DNA of 64,000 nucleotides from Manduca sexta (taxonomy: Eukaryota; Arthropoda; Insecta; Lepidoptera; Sphingidae). Positions 46,119-56,862 of this stretch are shown here, piece after piece. Position 1 is the stretch's first letter, and the number at the start of each line of letters is the position of its first letter. The DNA lies in assembly GCF_014839805.1 (NCBI RefSeq), contig NC_051141.1:16190777-16254776 (forward strand), given 5' to 3'. The notes below the pieces were generated by a model. The model had not been told where the DNA came from and searched no databases. It saw only the letters and a list, made by a program, of their open reading frames with translations. A program made the translations under genes and the position numbers.

Positions 46119-46361
46119 CGATTCTCTGATGGCAACAATCATAGCCTTGATATTTTTCATTTAATGGCTGGTGTTACAGATATGACATAACTATAGCAAG
46201 AGGGTCATGATAACTTGATAAAGGCCCGTAATGAAAAGTCGAGTTCTAAGTTAGTCGGTGTCAAATTTTTAAGTCGATTTTTTTTGTTATTACAAGAGTC
46301 AACTATAAAGTGATTACAATTTTATCCACGATTCAATTACTAACAAACTAAATAACATAGA

Positions 46362-46680
46362 AGCGGCGATAGCCTAGTTGGGTGTGGAACGGGCTGCCGA
46401 GACGAATATCTGCAAGTTCAAATCCCAAGGACACATACCTCTAGCTTTTTTTAAATTATGTGTGCGTTCTTTGTGAATTATCGCTTGCTTTAACGGTGAA
46501 GGAAAACATCATGAGGAAACCCGCACACCTGAAAAGTTCTCCACAGGAATTTTGAGGGTGTGTGAAGTCTATCGATCCGCACTAGGCCAGCGTGGTGGAA
46601 TAAGGCCTTGTCCCTCTCAGTAGTAAAGGAGGCCCGTGCCCAACAATGGGACAGCATATAATACAGGGCTGATATGATGA
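46362..46680 (+). mobile_element. tRNA-derived SINE (family B), full length
   Basis: Head GCGGCGATAGCCTAGTTGGG, B-box region AGTTCAAATCCCAAGG, middle GCACTAGGCCAGCGTGGTGG, tail CCCGTGCCCAACAATGGGAC and a final GCTGATATGATGAT. The most complete family-B copy here. Confidence 0.88.
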
Positions 46681-47427
46681 TATTATGTAATATAATCGCG
46701 CTGATCGATAATATATGAGATATTTATAACGGCCAGAGCTCTTATGGAATTTGCAGACGTCAGTGTATCTTATATGGTGGTCGTTTGCATTCCGCATCGA
46801 AAGCGATACAAATGCGCAACCGCATCGATACTGTATCAAAACAAATGCACAAAAGAAATCGGTAACAGTAGCAACTATGAAAATATGATCAATCTTGTCT
46901 CGACGAAGTTAGCCTTGCAATTGTAGCTTACATTGATTCCTGTATCAAAGTTATCACTGCCGCGCGTGCGTCGCGTTTGTATAGTTAACTGAATGGTGAC
47001 AGCATTGCCATTGGCGGGAGGTAAAATTATGGACGTGGGCGCAGATTTGCATTGCTAATGCATCGATGAAAACTATAGCCATGGACGGCCTCCTTTAGTT
47101 GCATTTTTACCTAAGACCTAATGCCACAACTGAACTGAACGAGAAATTGAGTTAAGGCATGTGCCAAAAAGCAATATTGACTTCCAACACACCTCTTAAG
47201 ACTCTTGGTTAACTTCAACTAGCGAACTAAATACTGGCATTGTGTATAATATAACCAAAACCCTTCGACGATAAAGAGTTTACGTAGGTTTTAACCTGTT
47301 TGTGTAACATTTATAGGCTGATAAAATTAGAATCTAGAGCAGGGCCTTTGCCAAATTAAGCATCTTTTGGTCATGTTCAACTATTGCGGTAAAATAAGAA
47401 ATAGGCTTTGAATTTGGGTGGGTTCAT

Positions 47428-47877
47428 TTGTATTTTTTCCATTGGTCGGTGGGTAATGAATACATTGCAATAAAAACGGGAAAATCCGCCATTGTACTTC
47501 GTGCAATCGATTTAATAGACATCATCAGGCGAGCTCGTCTACGTCGCATAAAAAATCGATTACAATTTGATGTAATTTCAATAAGGTTAACGAACTATTT
47601 TTGCGTAATATGTATTATCTCTTTAGCTCTGCAGCTAGTGCGCGCTGTTCGGAAATCCGATATATTTCCCCTGAGAGGTCAAAGAGGATTTGCATACGGT
47701 CAATTTGCACCTCCAGAGCGAAGGAAACATGCTAGCGAAGTATGCTTCGTTAACGATATTTTCGCCCTTTACTGCAAGCTTATACAATTAATTAAACACC
47801 AATCGGTTGATATGGCCGCAGCCTCGACAAAAGTTAACGATCGTAATCTCCGATGCGAAACTATAGGCTTGATTTAA
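47428..47877 (+). other. Orphan open frame, 149 codons
   Basis: Longest open frame in the window outside the recognised genes. It opens with TTG, not ATG. The second half (from a possible acceptor CTCTGCAG at about 47634) looks more protein-like than the first: GQRGFAYGQFAPPERRKHAS, then a Cys-containing helix-like stretch. I estimate that a frame this long is only mildly unexpected by chance in DNA of this composition. No family resemblance. It could be an exon, a decayed element or chance. Confidence 0.2.
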
Positions 47878-48684
47878 ATATGACAGTTTCGGTACAAAAA
47901 TATTGTAAATACATACAATACAATATTTTTGTAACGTTTACAATATTGTTAAATAATGTCGACGCTACAACCATTGACTCGGCTATTAGTGAGCGCATGA
48001 GTCATGAAGCTCATGTCAGAGGAATTGGGTTGCCATTGCAGTAATGAAAACTAGAGGGCATGGACTTGGACTGAATAAGAATCCAAAAAACATACGTAAC
48101 CATTATCAATACCCTACAGCTGACTCTTTGTAACATGTCAAGAACATTAAAACTATTAAAACTTGCTGACTCTAATAGTAACGTCAATTGTCGTCATGTT
48201 TCCTAATAGGTTATTGTGACCTTCTTTTTCAATGTGGGCGTAGCACAGCACCCTTCGCGTAATGATACGAGTGAAACTAGTTCAAGGGCTGGGGACGAAC
48301 GCATATGACAGCTATTTTCTGTACGCGTTTCCCGCTGGTAGACCTAATATGAAATTTTGAAAAGCGTGTAAATGATGTCCAGTCAATTTCAAAAACATAT
48401 TTGCGGATAAAGACCAAAATTGTATAAATAACAATGTAAACGTGGATCGTCATCATGTCAACGGAAACATTGATTTGGGCCAGACCTAAATACATTGTAG
48501 GCAAAAGAAATAGAGTATTCATTTTTAAAGATAGGACGGCAAAGGCAGCCGTCTCAAGTCACAACACCTTTAATAAAAGGAAGGTATCGAAAACGTTACC
48601 TCACTATTTACTTTTTGTTATTTGATACGCATACATAAAAATGTCAAATCTAAATAGTATTAAGATTACTATTTAAGGCGATAC

Positions 48685-48870
48685 CTCAAGGTCCATTTTC
48701 ATACATTTTGTTTCACCTTTAATCTGGGTAACTAAACAAGTATTGGCAAGTAAAGAATTTAAATTCACGTCTAGTTAGTGATTAGTTCTCGCAGTTGAAA
48801 GAAAAACGTAAAAATAATTAATAATCATGGATATTTCGGCCTTTAAAATTTAATATGACGAAACAAACGT
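48685..48870. mobile_element. MITE, reversed copy 2 of the 40106 element
   Basis: Contains, in the opposite orientation, AAGGTCCATTTTCATACATT, CTGGGTAACTAAACAAGTAT and GATATTTCGGCCTTTAAAAT from 40106-40339. One terminal repeat is lost, so it is probably inactive. Confidence 0.7.
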
Positions 48871-49575
48871 TGCCTCGCTTAGGCGAATTATTTTGAACTT
48901 GATAATTGTATTCAAAGTTACCTACTGGCAACAAAATAAATCTAGAGGTAACCTTCATTATTTGATTGTATAGACATTTTTTTGATATATTTCTTTTTAT
49001 TAAGTACTCGGTTTTTTTCTGTTTTTACTATTTCTTCTTTAACATTTAATTATGATTCTAACCGTCGTGAAAGGTGAAAAAAATATGTAATATATCACTG
49101 TATATATAACTGTAACCTAGAAAGTGAAGCAACACAATATTACGGCTTTAAACCCGTTAATCGATATGGCCCACCCCGTTACAATAATATAACAGAACTT
49201 AATTCTATCCACTGAATTTAACGATGTCATAATTATGTGACATTGTACGTATTATGGCATACTTTACATTAGTTTTACAAACGATTGAATTTAGAATTTC
49301 CAGTCGAGGTAATTGAACGCAGCAATAGTAAAATGGAAATCATGTGTAGTCTTCATGATGTGTACTTTTGTTTCCATTCACACGCTCTCAACTAGCTGAG
49401 AAATTCAATTTGTTAAAATTTTCGAAGTTATTAGCCCCATAGTAACAACGCGATGACTATTCCTCAATTGACAAGATAATTTTATCATCTCTTGTCAGTG
49501 TCGTCAGACTATTTAGACCCATTTCGCCTCCAGTTTTGCGTTCAGTTTCGGTGCACGGGTTCCCTTTGCTTTGCC

Positions 49576-49583
49576 TATATAAA
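49576..49583 (+). promoter_or_regulatory. TATA-box candidate before a signal-peptide-like ORF
   Basis: TATATAAA lies 66 bp before an ATG (49642). The spacing would give a short 5' UTR, as is common for insect secreted-protein genes. It may equally be an AT-rich chance match. Confidence 0.25.
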
Positions 49584-49641
49584 AAAAATATATTGGCTTG
49601 ACCATATTTTTGTACGTTTCCATTTTTTATTAATTTTGGCT

Positions 49642-49741
49642 ATGACTAAATCCTTGTTACGTAATCTATTTGCCTTTACTTTTTTTACATATCTAGCGTG
49701 TGCAATTCTGCCTGGAAAGTATTTTGTAACAGGACAGACAG
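49642..49741 (+). other. Possible first exon encoding a signal peptide
   Basis: ATG opens MTKSLLRNLFAFTFFTYLA, then CAILPG: a basic n-region, a hydrophobic core and an AxA-like cleavage region. The exon-like stretch ends ACAG|GCAAGT, an exact GC-type 5' splice consensus at 49742; without splicing the frame stops within a few codons. No following exon was found. Confidence 0.22.
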
Positions 49742-50344
49742 GCAAGTTACATTGATTTGATCTGTCCATAATCCATCATAGCAGAGAGAAAAGCGATGCG
49801 TACGGGCATTTGAATTCAGCCGGTTTGGATAAAAAAATCTTTGTCGTTATGGGTTTGAAATCTCAAACAATGGTACAAAAAATGGTATTATTTAAAATTT
49901 TATGATAACTATTTCTACTTTATCTGCTACTACTTCTGATCCAACTGATTAATAACTTAGTTACTGCACTGAGAAAGATACATAGCTTATGAAACGTGTC
50001 TCGGCAGCTCGAATGCTATTAAGGTCACCAAATCTCTTATCTTCATTACTTAATTTCGTTGTTATTTCAATAACTATGGAAATCTATAATTTTCTAATTA
50101 ACTGACTTCATTACTGGGCACAAAGCGCTTATAATCTGATTGAAGGAACAGTTAAGTTGCAGAAATTCTTACTCGTTATTATTGAAAGGAGACTCTTACA
50201 TAATAACTTAAGACTTAGTATAAGTAGGTAATTTTTATAATATATAAATGAATGACCCGATTTTTGTGACTTAGCTGAGGTCCAAGCTCAAGGCAATTTT
50301 GCTAAGGATTTTTTTGTATTTTTCATTGTACATTTTTTTATTAC

Positions 50345-50600
50345 CTTAATAGGCAAACGAAAAAGAAGTCCGCCTAATGGAAGGCAGTATCTGTCGCCAA
50401 TGGACTTTACAATGCCAGAGGCACAACAAGCCGTTGCCTACCTGGAGATGAGTACTTATTGAACCTCGTTTAAAGTAGGACAGTCATAGGACTCGGGGAA
50501 AGCGATGGAGAGAGTTCATTCCAAAGTTTGCTCGTGCGCGGTAAACAGGAGCTATGAAATCGCACCGTGCTACTGCGGATAGGATCCACGTACAAAATAT
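50345..50600 (+). mobile_element. Lepidopteran dispersed repeat, diverged
   Basis: TAGGCAAACG, CGCCAATGGACTTTACAATG, CCAGAGGC and CCGTTGCCTACC follow the order of a repeat common in Lepidoptera (CACCTGATGG...CCATGGACAC...CCAGAG...GTTGCCGGCC). This copy is old. Confidence 0.45.
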
Positions 50601-52479
50601 ATTTGTTTTTTATTGAATTATCTTTAAATATGGGTATAATGTGATTAAATTTTTGAAAATAAAGCATCTATATAAAGACTTTAACATGTTGCAGGTTGTT
50701 TTAGGTTGTCGCGAAGCGCGGGGAAATCTTTGATTGGCAACACTGCCGTGCTAAGCGCAAAAGCGGTATGTCAGGGAAACCTTATTTCGAGATAATCGAA
50801 GTTTTGTAAATATAGTTGTATAGTTTCGTATGTAAAACTGAGATAGAGAAACTCTTTTAAGGTTTTTTTTACAAATTCTCAATAAGATACCGTTATTTAG
50901 GTAAGTTCATTGGATGGGTATTTCTTTAAGCTATCTGATGAGATAAAAATCAAGATATTGTTTGTTTTTTGAGATACCGCTTTTGAGCTTAGCACGGCAA
51001 AAAATAGAACAAAATTCACGCGCCGTTTATTGGTTTATAAATCGCGCGATCAACGAAAAATAAATACACGTGATATCATTACCCAATCAATCCTTATGAT
51101 ATTTTGTGATTTTATTTCCGAAACTCTCACCCCTTTCGAGCTTCACGTGATTAATGGACGACCCCTTATAATATTTGATGTATTTATTATATGTAAGTAT
51201 GACATTATTAACTATATAGCTGGGATAAGTAAAACAAATACATTTCTACATACATATTATCTTTATTGAATAAACTGGTTACATGTCTATAATGATTACA
51301 CAACTATACATCGAACATTTAGAATTTCAAAACGACTACATTGTTTTTTTTGGATTTATATATTTTTATATTTTTTTTTTTTGGTTTTAATACTTACCGA
51401 GAACAATAAACACGATTAACATTATAAGTTGTTTATAATTGGATAAATGTTTCTTACTCTAGTCCAATAATATATTTTAGTTATATATCTTATTACTAGG
51501 CCAATAATATAATTAATACGAAAATGTAAGTACATCTTAAAATAAATTTAGAATAAGTTTTCAAGTGATATTACTAAAATACATTTTAAATACAAATTGG
51601 ATACAACATTTATAACTAAAGATTACGATGCCTTAATTCCGATATTAAATGAGATAAACAGTATGTACTGTCTACGTAGATTTAGTTAAACTATATAAAT
51701 ACCAAAATATTAATTATTCTTGCTAGGACCACGACGCAGAGGCCGGGTTTCCACACATCCCATTTGAGCCCTATGTACCTAAAGAAAGTTTGCAATTTGG
51801 CAAATATTCCTTAGATGCTAATAAATAATGAAACATGTAGAAAGATTGGCCTCTGTGTGGTGGTGCCTATGGGAATCAATAGCCTCATTCCCACCTACAA
51901 AGCATACTAATAGCGAATTGCAGCTGATAGCATGTATATGCCTAAATAACAGCGCATATAGACAGGTTAGATTCATAACCGTCTCTACTCTATATCTAAT
52001 GTGTTTAGAATTGATACGAAGGAATTTTTCATTTACCTTAAAAACTATCATTTAGATTATTTAACTTATTTTAGTAACTTAAATATTGGCATAGGTTTTG
52101 TTTTACTAGCAAGCGTAATACTATTTTTGCGTGATTATATTTATTAATAAATATTTATTTTTATTATGTTCGTTTTATGTACAACGTTTCAGGTACAAGC
52201 AGCGCATCGATACATACGAGTAGTTAATCGACAATCCGAATATCAATACGGTAGAACTAGGAAAACTTAAATAGAAGTCAGCAACGATAATTGTATTAAA
52301 AATGTGAATATGCTGCATATATCCAGCCTCGGCGTTGGAAGGATCTTAAGTGCTTTGTTGACTTTCGTGGATAGCAAAGGATTTAAAGGGAGAGAGATAG
52401 AAGTTTAAAGAAGAGGGTTAGTTAGGAGAAAAAGAATGTAGACCTCCGGCATTCTCACCAACCGTTCGTGACGAAACAG

Positions 52480-52600
52480 CAAGCTGTCACTTCACTGGTT
52501 TCCTGTGAGACAGTGGCACCACCCCGGTCGAGCCGGCCTAGTCGTGCTATAGCCAGTAACTATAGCGAGGCTCTACCACTTCAAACCGCTTAATACTCGG
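52480..52600 (+). repeat. Dispersed repeat (copy 1)
   Basis: TTCCTGTGAGACAGTGGCAC then CACCCCGGTCGAGCCGGCC and GGCTCTACCACTT are shared with 53440-53530. Parent element unidentified. Confidence 0.6.
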
Positions 52601-53229
52601 AATGACGATATAATATAATTTGTGTTATTATCAAAAATTACGTGATTATAGAAACTAGGACCTAATCTTTTTTTTTTGGTGGCTGTATGGATAGTTGGGC
52701 ACGAGTAATTTAGCCTAATGTAAATCCTAATGTAAATTAATTGCGTTAGCTCTTGTTATGCCTACAATACAGTCTATTATGATAAAATAGCAGACGTTAC
52801 GACAGTATAAGCCAGCCACAAATATAGATCGTAATCCGCCTTCCCATAATAGACCGTGAATTAGATACTTTTATAAAGATTTTAGTTAGTTAACTCCTTG
52901 GTTGTCAAATCAGAGCGATTAAAAGCAATACACAAACTAAAACGTTCATAAAAATATATACAATGCTTAAATTCCTTTATTACGTGCATTGTCCAAGTAT
53001 TTTGACTCGTGTCTTTATCCATCCCAGCCTTAATTTTGATTTTTTTTACTTTTTTTGAGATTTTTTTTCAGGCACAACAATCAAACACATAAGTGATTCC
53101 TTGCGAATGATAATTATCTCTTGCCAGTCGACAGTATGTCGGCCTGATTTTGTGTATACCTATTTAGTTTATCTAACATAATCTATTCTTATCCACGTGC
53201 AAATAATAAGACTGCGCGGCAATAACCTT

Positions 53230-53530
53230 TATAATTATAAGCTTTTGTTTGAGCGTATGGACCTCTTGATGGTATGTGACCACCGCTCACAATTTCCCAG
53301 GACATGGCTCATCGCACATTATAGGACGTGTCGTGGGTGATTCGATTAGGAAAGGAGTGGGGAGACAGGAGCGGGAAGGGATAATAGGGCCACCGGCTAT
53401 CTCACTGACCGCACAAAACACATCAGCAAAACTGTTGTTTCAAGCCGGTTTTCTGTGAGACAGTGGTACCACCCCGGTCGAACCGGCCCATTCATGCTGT
53501 ACGTCCACAGCGTGGCTCTACCACTTATTT
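53230..53530 (+). repeat. Dispersed repeat (copy 2), longer
   Basis: The right part (TTTTCTGTGAGACAGTGG to GGCTCTACCACTT) repeats 52480-52600. The left part (CTTGATGGTATGTGACCACC) resembles the CACCTGATGGTAAG start of the common lepidopteran repeat, so both may be pieces of one element. An in-frame stretch here is not a gene. Confidence 0.5.
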
Positions 53531-55214
53531 ACCTAAACTAATTATTGTTAAGAGTAATTTACGTGCAGTTTATATATATCGCTTATAATTAGCATAATCC
53601 ATTTGTATTATTAATAATTTCGTTGTTTAATATTTAATTAATCTAATAACTATTTATCTATACATTATATATAAGCACGCATGTTCCTTCTGCGCGAGTG
53701 ATATTTATATCATCTAAGAACGTCGTATCAACTGCTGTTATCCTTGGGCCGCACAATACTATTTTCATAATATTCTACCATACTCCTATATATGCCTTAT
53801 TACATACTTAAAGTCTTACATTACTCAACATTTAGATTGCGATAGTCGTGCCACGATCATAACGCACTCGCAAAGTGCTTATTCTATTTGCCAGTACATA
53901 TTACACATCCTTCTTAATCCTATATACTTAGAACAATATTAACTACTTACTTTCTAATTAAATACATTTACAGCAAATAATATAGAGTCAAGCTTTAACA
54001 ATAAGTATATGTGGCCAATTATGAAAAATAAGCATTCTTATAAGATAAAATTTATATAAGTTTTATAACCGCAAATTATAACATCAGTATATTGAATATA
54101 AAAGTCAGTTACTATCCAATCAAGTGAGCTTCCCATGTCAATCCAAGACTACGGTCATAAAAATGACGCGTTCTATAATAAGTACATACGTAATATTTAT
54201 TATATTTTGCTACATACTATATTTTTTTTTGTTTTTATTTTTTTTCCTAAAGCTGCTTTACCTATCGCGCCTACGCAGTACGCTATGAGTATAAATACTG
54301 TCAACTTAAGTAAATAGAAATTAAATAATAACTTATGAATTAAATAGACAAATCTATTATAGTGTTATAATAAATATTAATAAGAATGGATGGATGAATT
54401 TATATAAGTTTAGTATAGATATATTGGTAGTAAATGTGTATATATAGACATCTCGTGCCCAATTATATTTTTTTAATTCTTAATTTCTATTCTCTCTTGT
54501 TGACAGTATTTGCCTAAGTTCACTATATCTATCGCTATATTCTACATAATATATCTATGAGATCAATATGTTGCACACAGTAGAACCTTATTGATGAATT
54601 ATATTAATATTATTGATGAATTATAAGCTAAAAATCAAATAAGCATATAACTTATATAGTTTGAAAAAAGTTAATATCTTAATAGCACTGACTAATAAAA
54701 AAGTTTATATTTATTCATTAATAAATTCACATAGATATTACTTAGGCAACGTTTTCAATTATCTACAGGATATAAGATATAGAGTGGAAGATATTTTGGT
54801 GAAGTCAAATGAACGAAAACTAAATACTTTTTTGCAGAAATATCAATAAACAAATTATTGTTTCTGACTGTCCAAATAAATCTAAACCCAAATGAATGAC
54901 CACCAGGTTTCTACTGTATATAACACTGCAATTATAATAAAATAACTTCTAATATACTTATCACTAATTCACTACCTAATTGCTCAAATATTGTATTCGT
55001 TTTTTGCTGTGAAGGTTATGCTGGATAGCAGGCCGTATATCGCATGCAATCGATGTATTTTACATATGACACGGTTTAATCTATCAATAACTCTATACTA
55101 TTATTCGGTCGTATTACTAGCCATAAATAAAAATAATTCGAAAAATATTTAAAATGCCTTAACAACTATTATAGAACATAAAATGAAACTGGCTAGACTG
55201 CAGCTGATCCCGCG

Positions 55215-55345
55215 AAGCGGGTTTTTCACCGAAGCGGTCCAGCCTGGACAGTTGGACGCCCGTGATCCTTCGGTCGCCTCTTACGACCCCCACAGGATAA
55301 GTAAGGGGGGGCGATTAGTATTCTAAGCCGTCGCCCCACGGCATA
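55215..55345 (+). mobile_element. Non-LTR retrotransposon 3' tail
   Basis: CGGTCGCCTCTTACGACCCC, then a G-rich AAGTAAGGGGGGGCG run and GTCGCCCCACGGCA. This is the 3' end type of non-LTR elements widespread in Lepidoptera. Coding sequence absent. Confidence 0.6.
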
Positions 55346-56862
55346 ACGTTTAAAATCAAATAACTCAGTGATAATTGTAAATAAATAGCGACTATATAGA
55401 ACTTAAGACTTAAATTCGAATAACTGGAAAAGAAATGATTATGATTTTTTTTATTATAGGACTGACTTCACCTAATTAAATACTCAATAAACATTTCTAT
55501 TAACTACTTATTTTCTAAGCCTATTATAGCTATTTTAAGCAGTAAATTTAACCATATAATATAATATTTACTTCGTAATTCTGTATGTCAATATCCGGAA
55601 TTAGATTTGATAAGAACTTGAAATGAAATACACAACATAGTTGATGATTAAGAAAGGTTAAAGTTGGTGCATTAAGAAGTAAAGAAAAAAAGAATGCTAA
55701 TAGATAATACTAGAGCTACAAATCATTTTAATTAACTCACCAATAGAACCAGCAAAATCAATTTAAAAACTACAGTGAATAAAAAAGTGGCGGACAAATG
55801 CAGCGATTGCACACGACATACGGTCTTGAGCACTATATTATATTGTTTGTACTTGTAGGTGTCTGGACGGACACTTCATCAGGAGAAGCTCTTTTAAGGG
55901 CCGCTTAGGAAAGATCTTAAGCGTCATTCCTCCCCGAAAGCCTATTCTGCGGGAGTAAATAATAACAACTGAGGCTATACCTAGTCCAAATTTAAATCAA
56001 GAACATAAAAACTACTAAAACACAAGATAAACTTTACGGCGTTACGCCACTACAAAATAAATTTATGATAACAGACTAATATAATTCTTAAATAATCTAT
56101 TTGTTGCATACTAGTCGAAATCAGACTGAGCATAAATACAAGCGAGGCGGCGTCGGAGGTCACACTACGGCGTCCCCCATGATATGTATAATTCTTTGAT
56201 CAATTTCAATTTATTCTAAATTCCACTGACGAGCAACTTTTGTCTAGAACATGAAATAACAGTATAGGGATGGCACGCGGCCAGCACAGGTCCTCTTATA
56301 ATAGAAGTTGTCCGAATCTCTATTAAGCATCTCCCTAAGCCCACACAGAAAAAGCACCCTGGTCGTGCCGAGTTACTTACTAATATTAAAATATGCTTAA
56401 ATAACGCAGAGATTGTGCATTGTTATATGATGTGCTAATGGTAGGAAACAAATATACCCCAGGCTTTAAGTTGAAAATCTAATTGGTATGATGTTTAAGG
56501 GCTCATTTTGGTAAAGCTGGATTATGTGGTTGAATTATTTTTTTACAATTTTTTACTTTATTGACCATTGTTTTAGTCAATTTTAGTTTGATAATTAATT
56601 AGCCAAATTATGTTAATAAACCGTTACGATTCCTCTTATATGGTAAGAATAAACTAAATTACAGCTAAACACAGCTTTCTTGATGAATCTTTTTGTTAAG
56701 ATCTAGATGCAGCTATTTTTTTTTGTGCTATAAGCAAATCTAGCTATATTCGCTACATCATTAATCGAAAATTAGTTTGGCATTTATTTACCATTGCTAA
56801 CGAAGAATCCTACTAATTCTACTTTAAGGTTGTTTAAAAATAAAACAATATTAATGTACAGT

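Larger units (their letters stand above)
37300..56862. other. 19.5-kb region with no recognised gene
   Basis: Between the FAM194-like gene and stomatin I find no convincing gene. Repeats occupy 37345-37440, 38119-38178, 38370-38690, 38841-39777, 40106-40339, 41085-41296, 43567-43744, 44783-45155, 45458-45690, 46362-46680, 48685-48870, 50345-50600, 52480-52600, 53230-53530 and 55215-55345. The stretches 42000-43560, 46930-48660, 48880-50340, 50610-52470, 53540-55200 and 55350-56860 hold no recognised repeat. The part next to stomatin may include its 3' UTR. Weak orphan coding-like segments are listed separately. Confidence 0.5.

Noticed and set aside
48277..48522. Minus-strand 81-codon hydrophobic frame
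   Set aside because: Looks like a chance membrane-like frame in AT-rich DNA; no splice signals or homology found.
53276..53458. 60-codon frame with a Gly-rich start
   Set aside because: Falls inside a dispersed repeat shared with 52480-52600.
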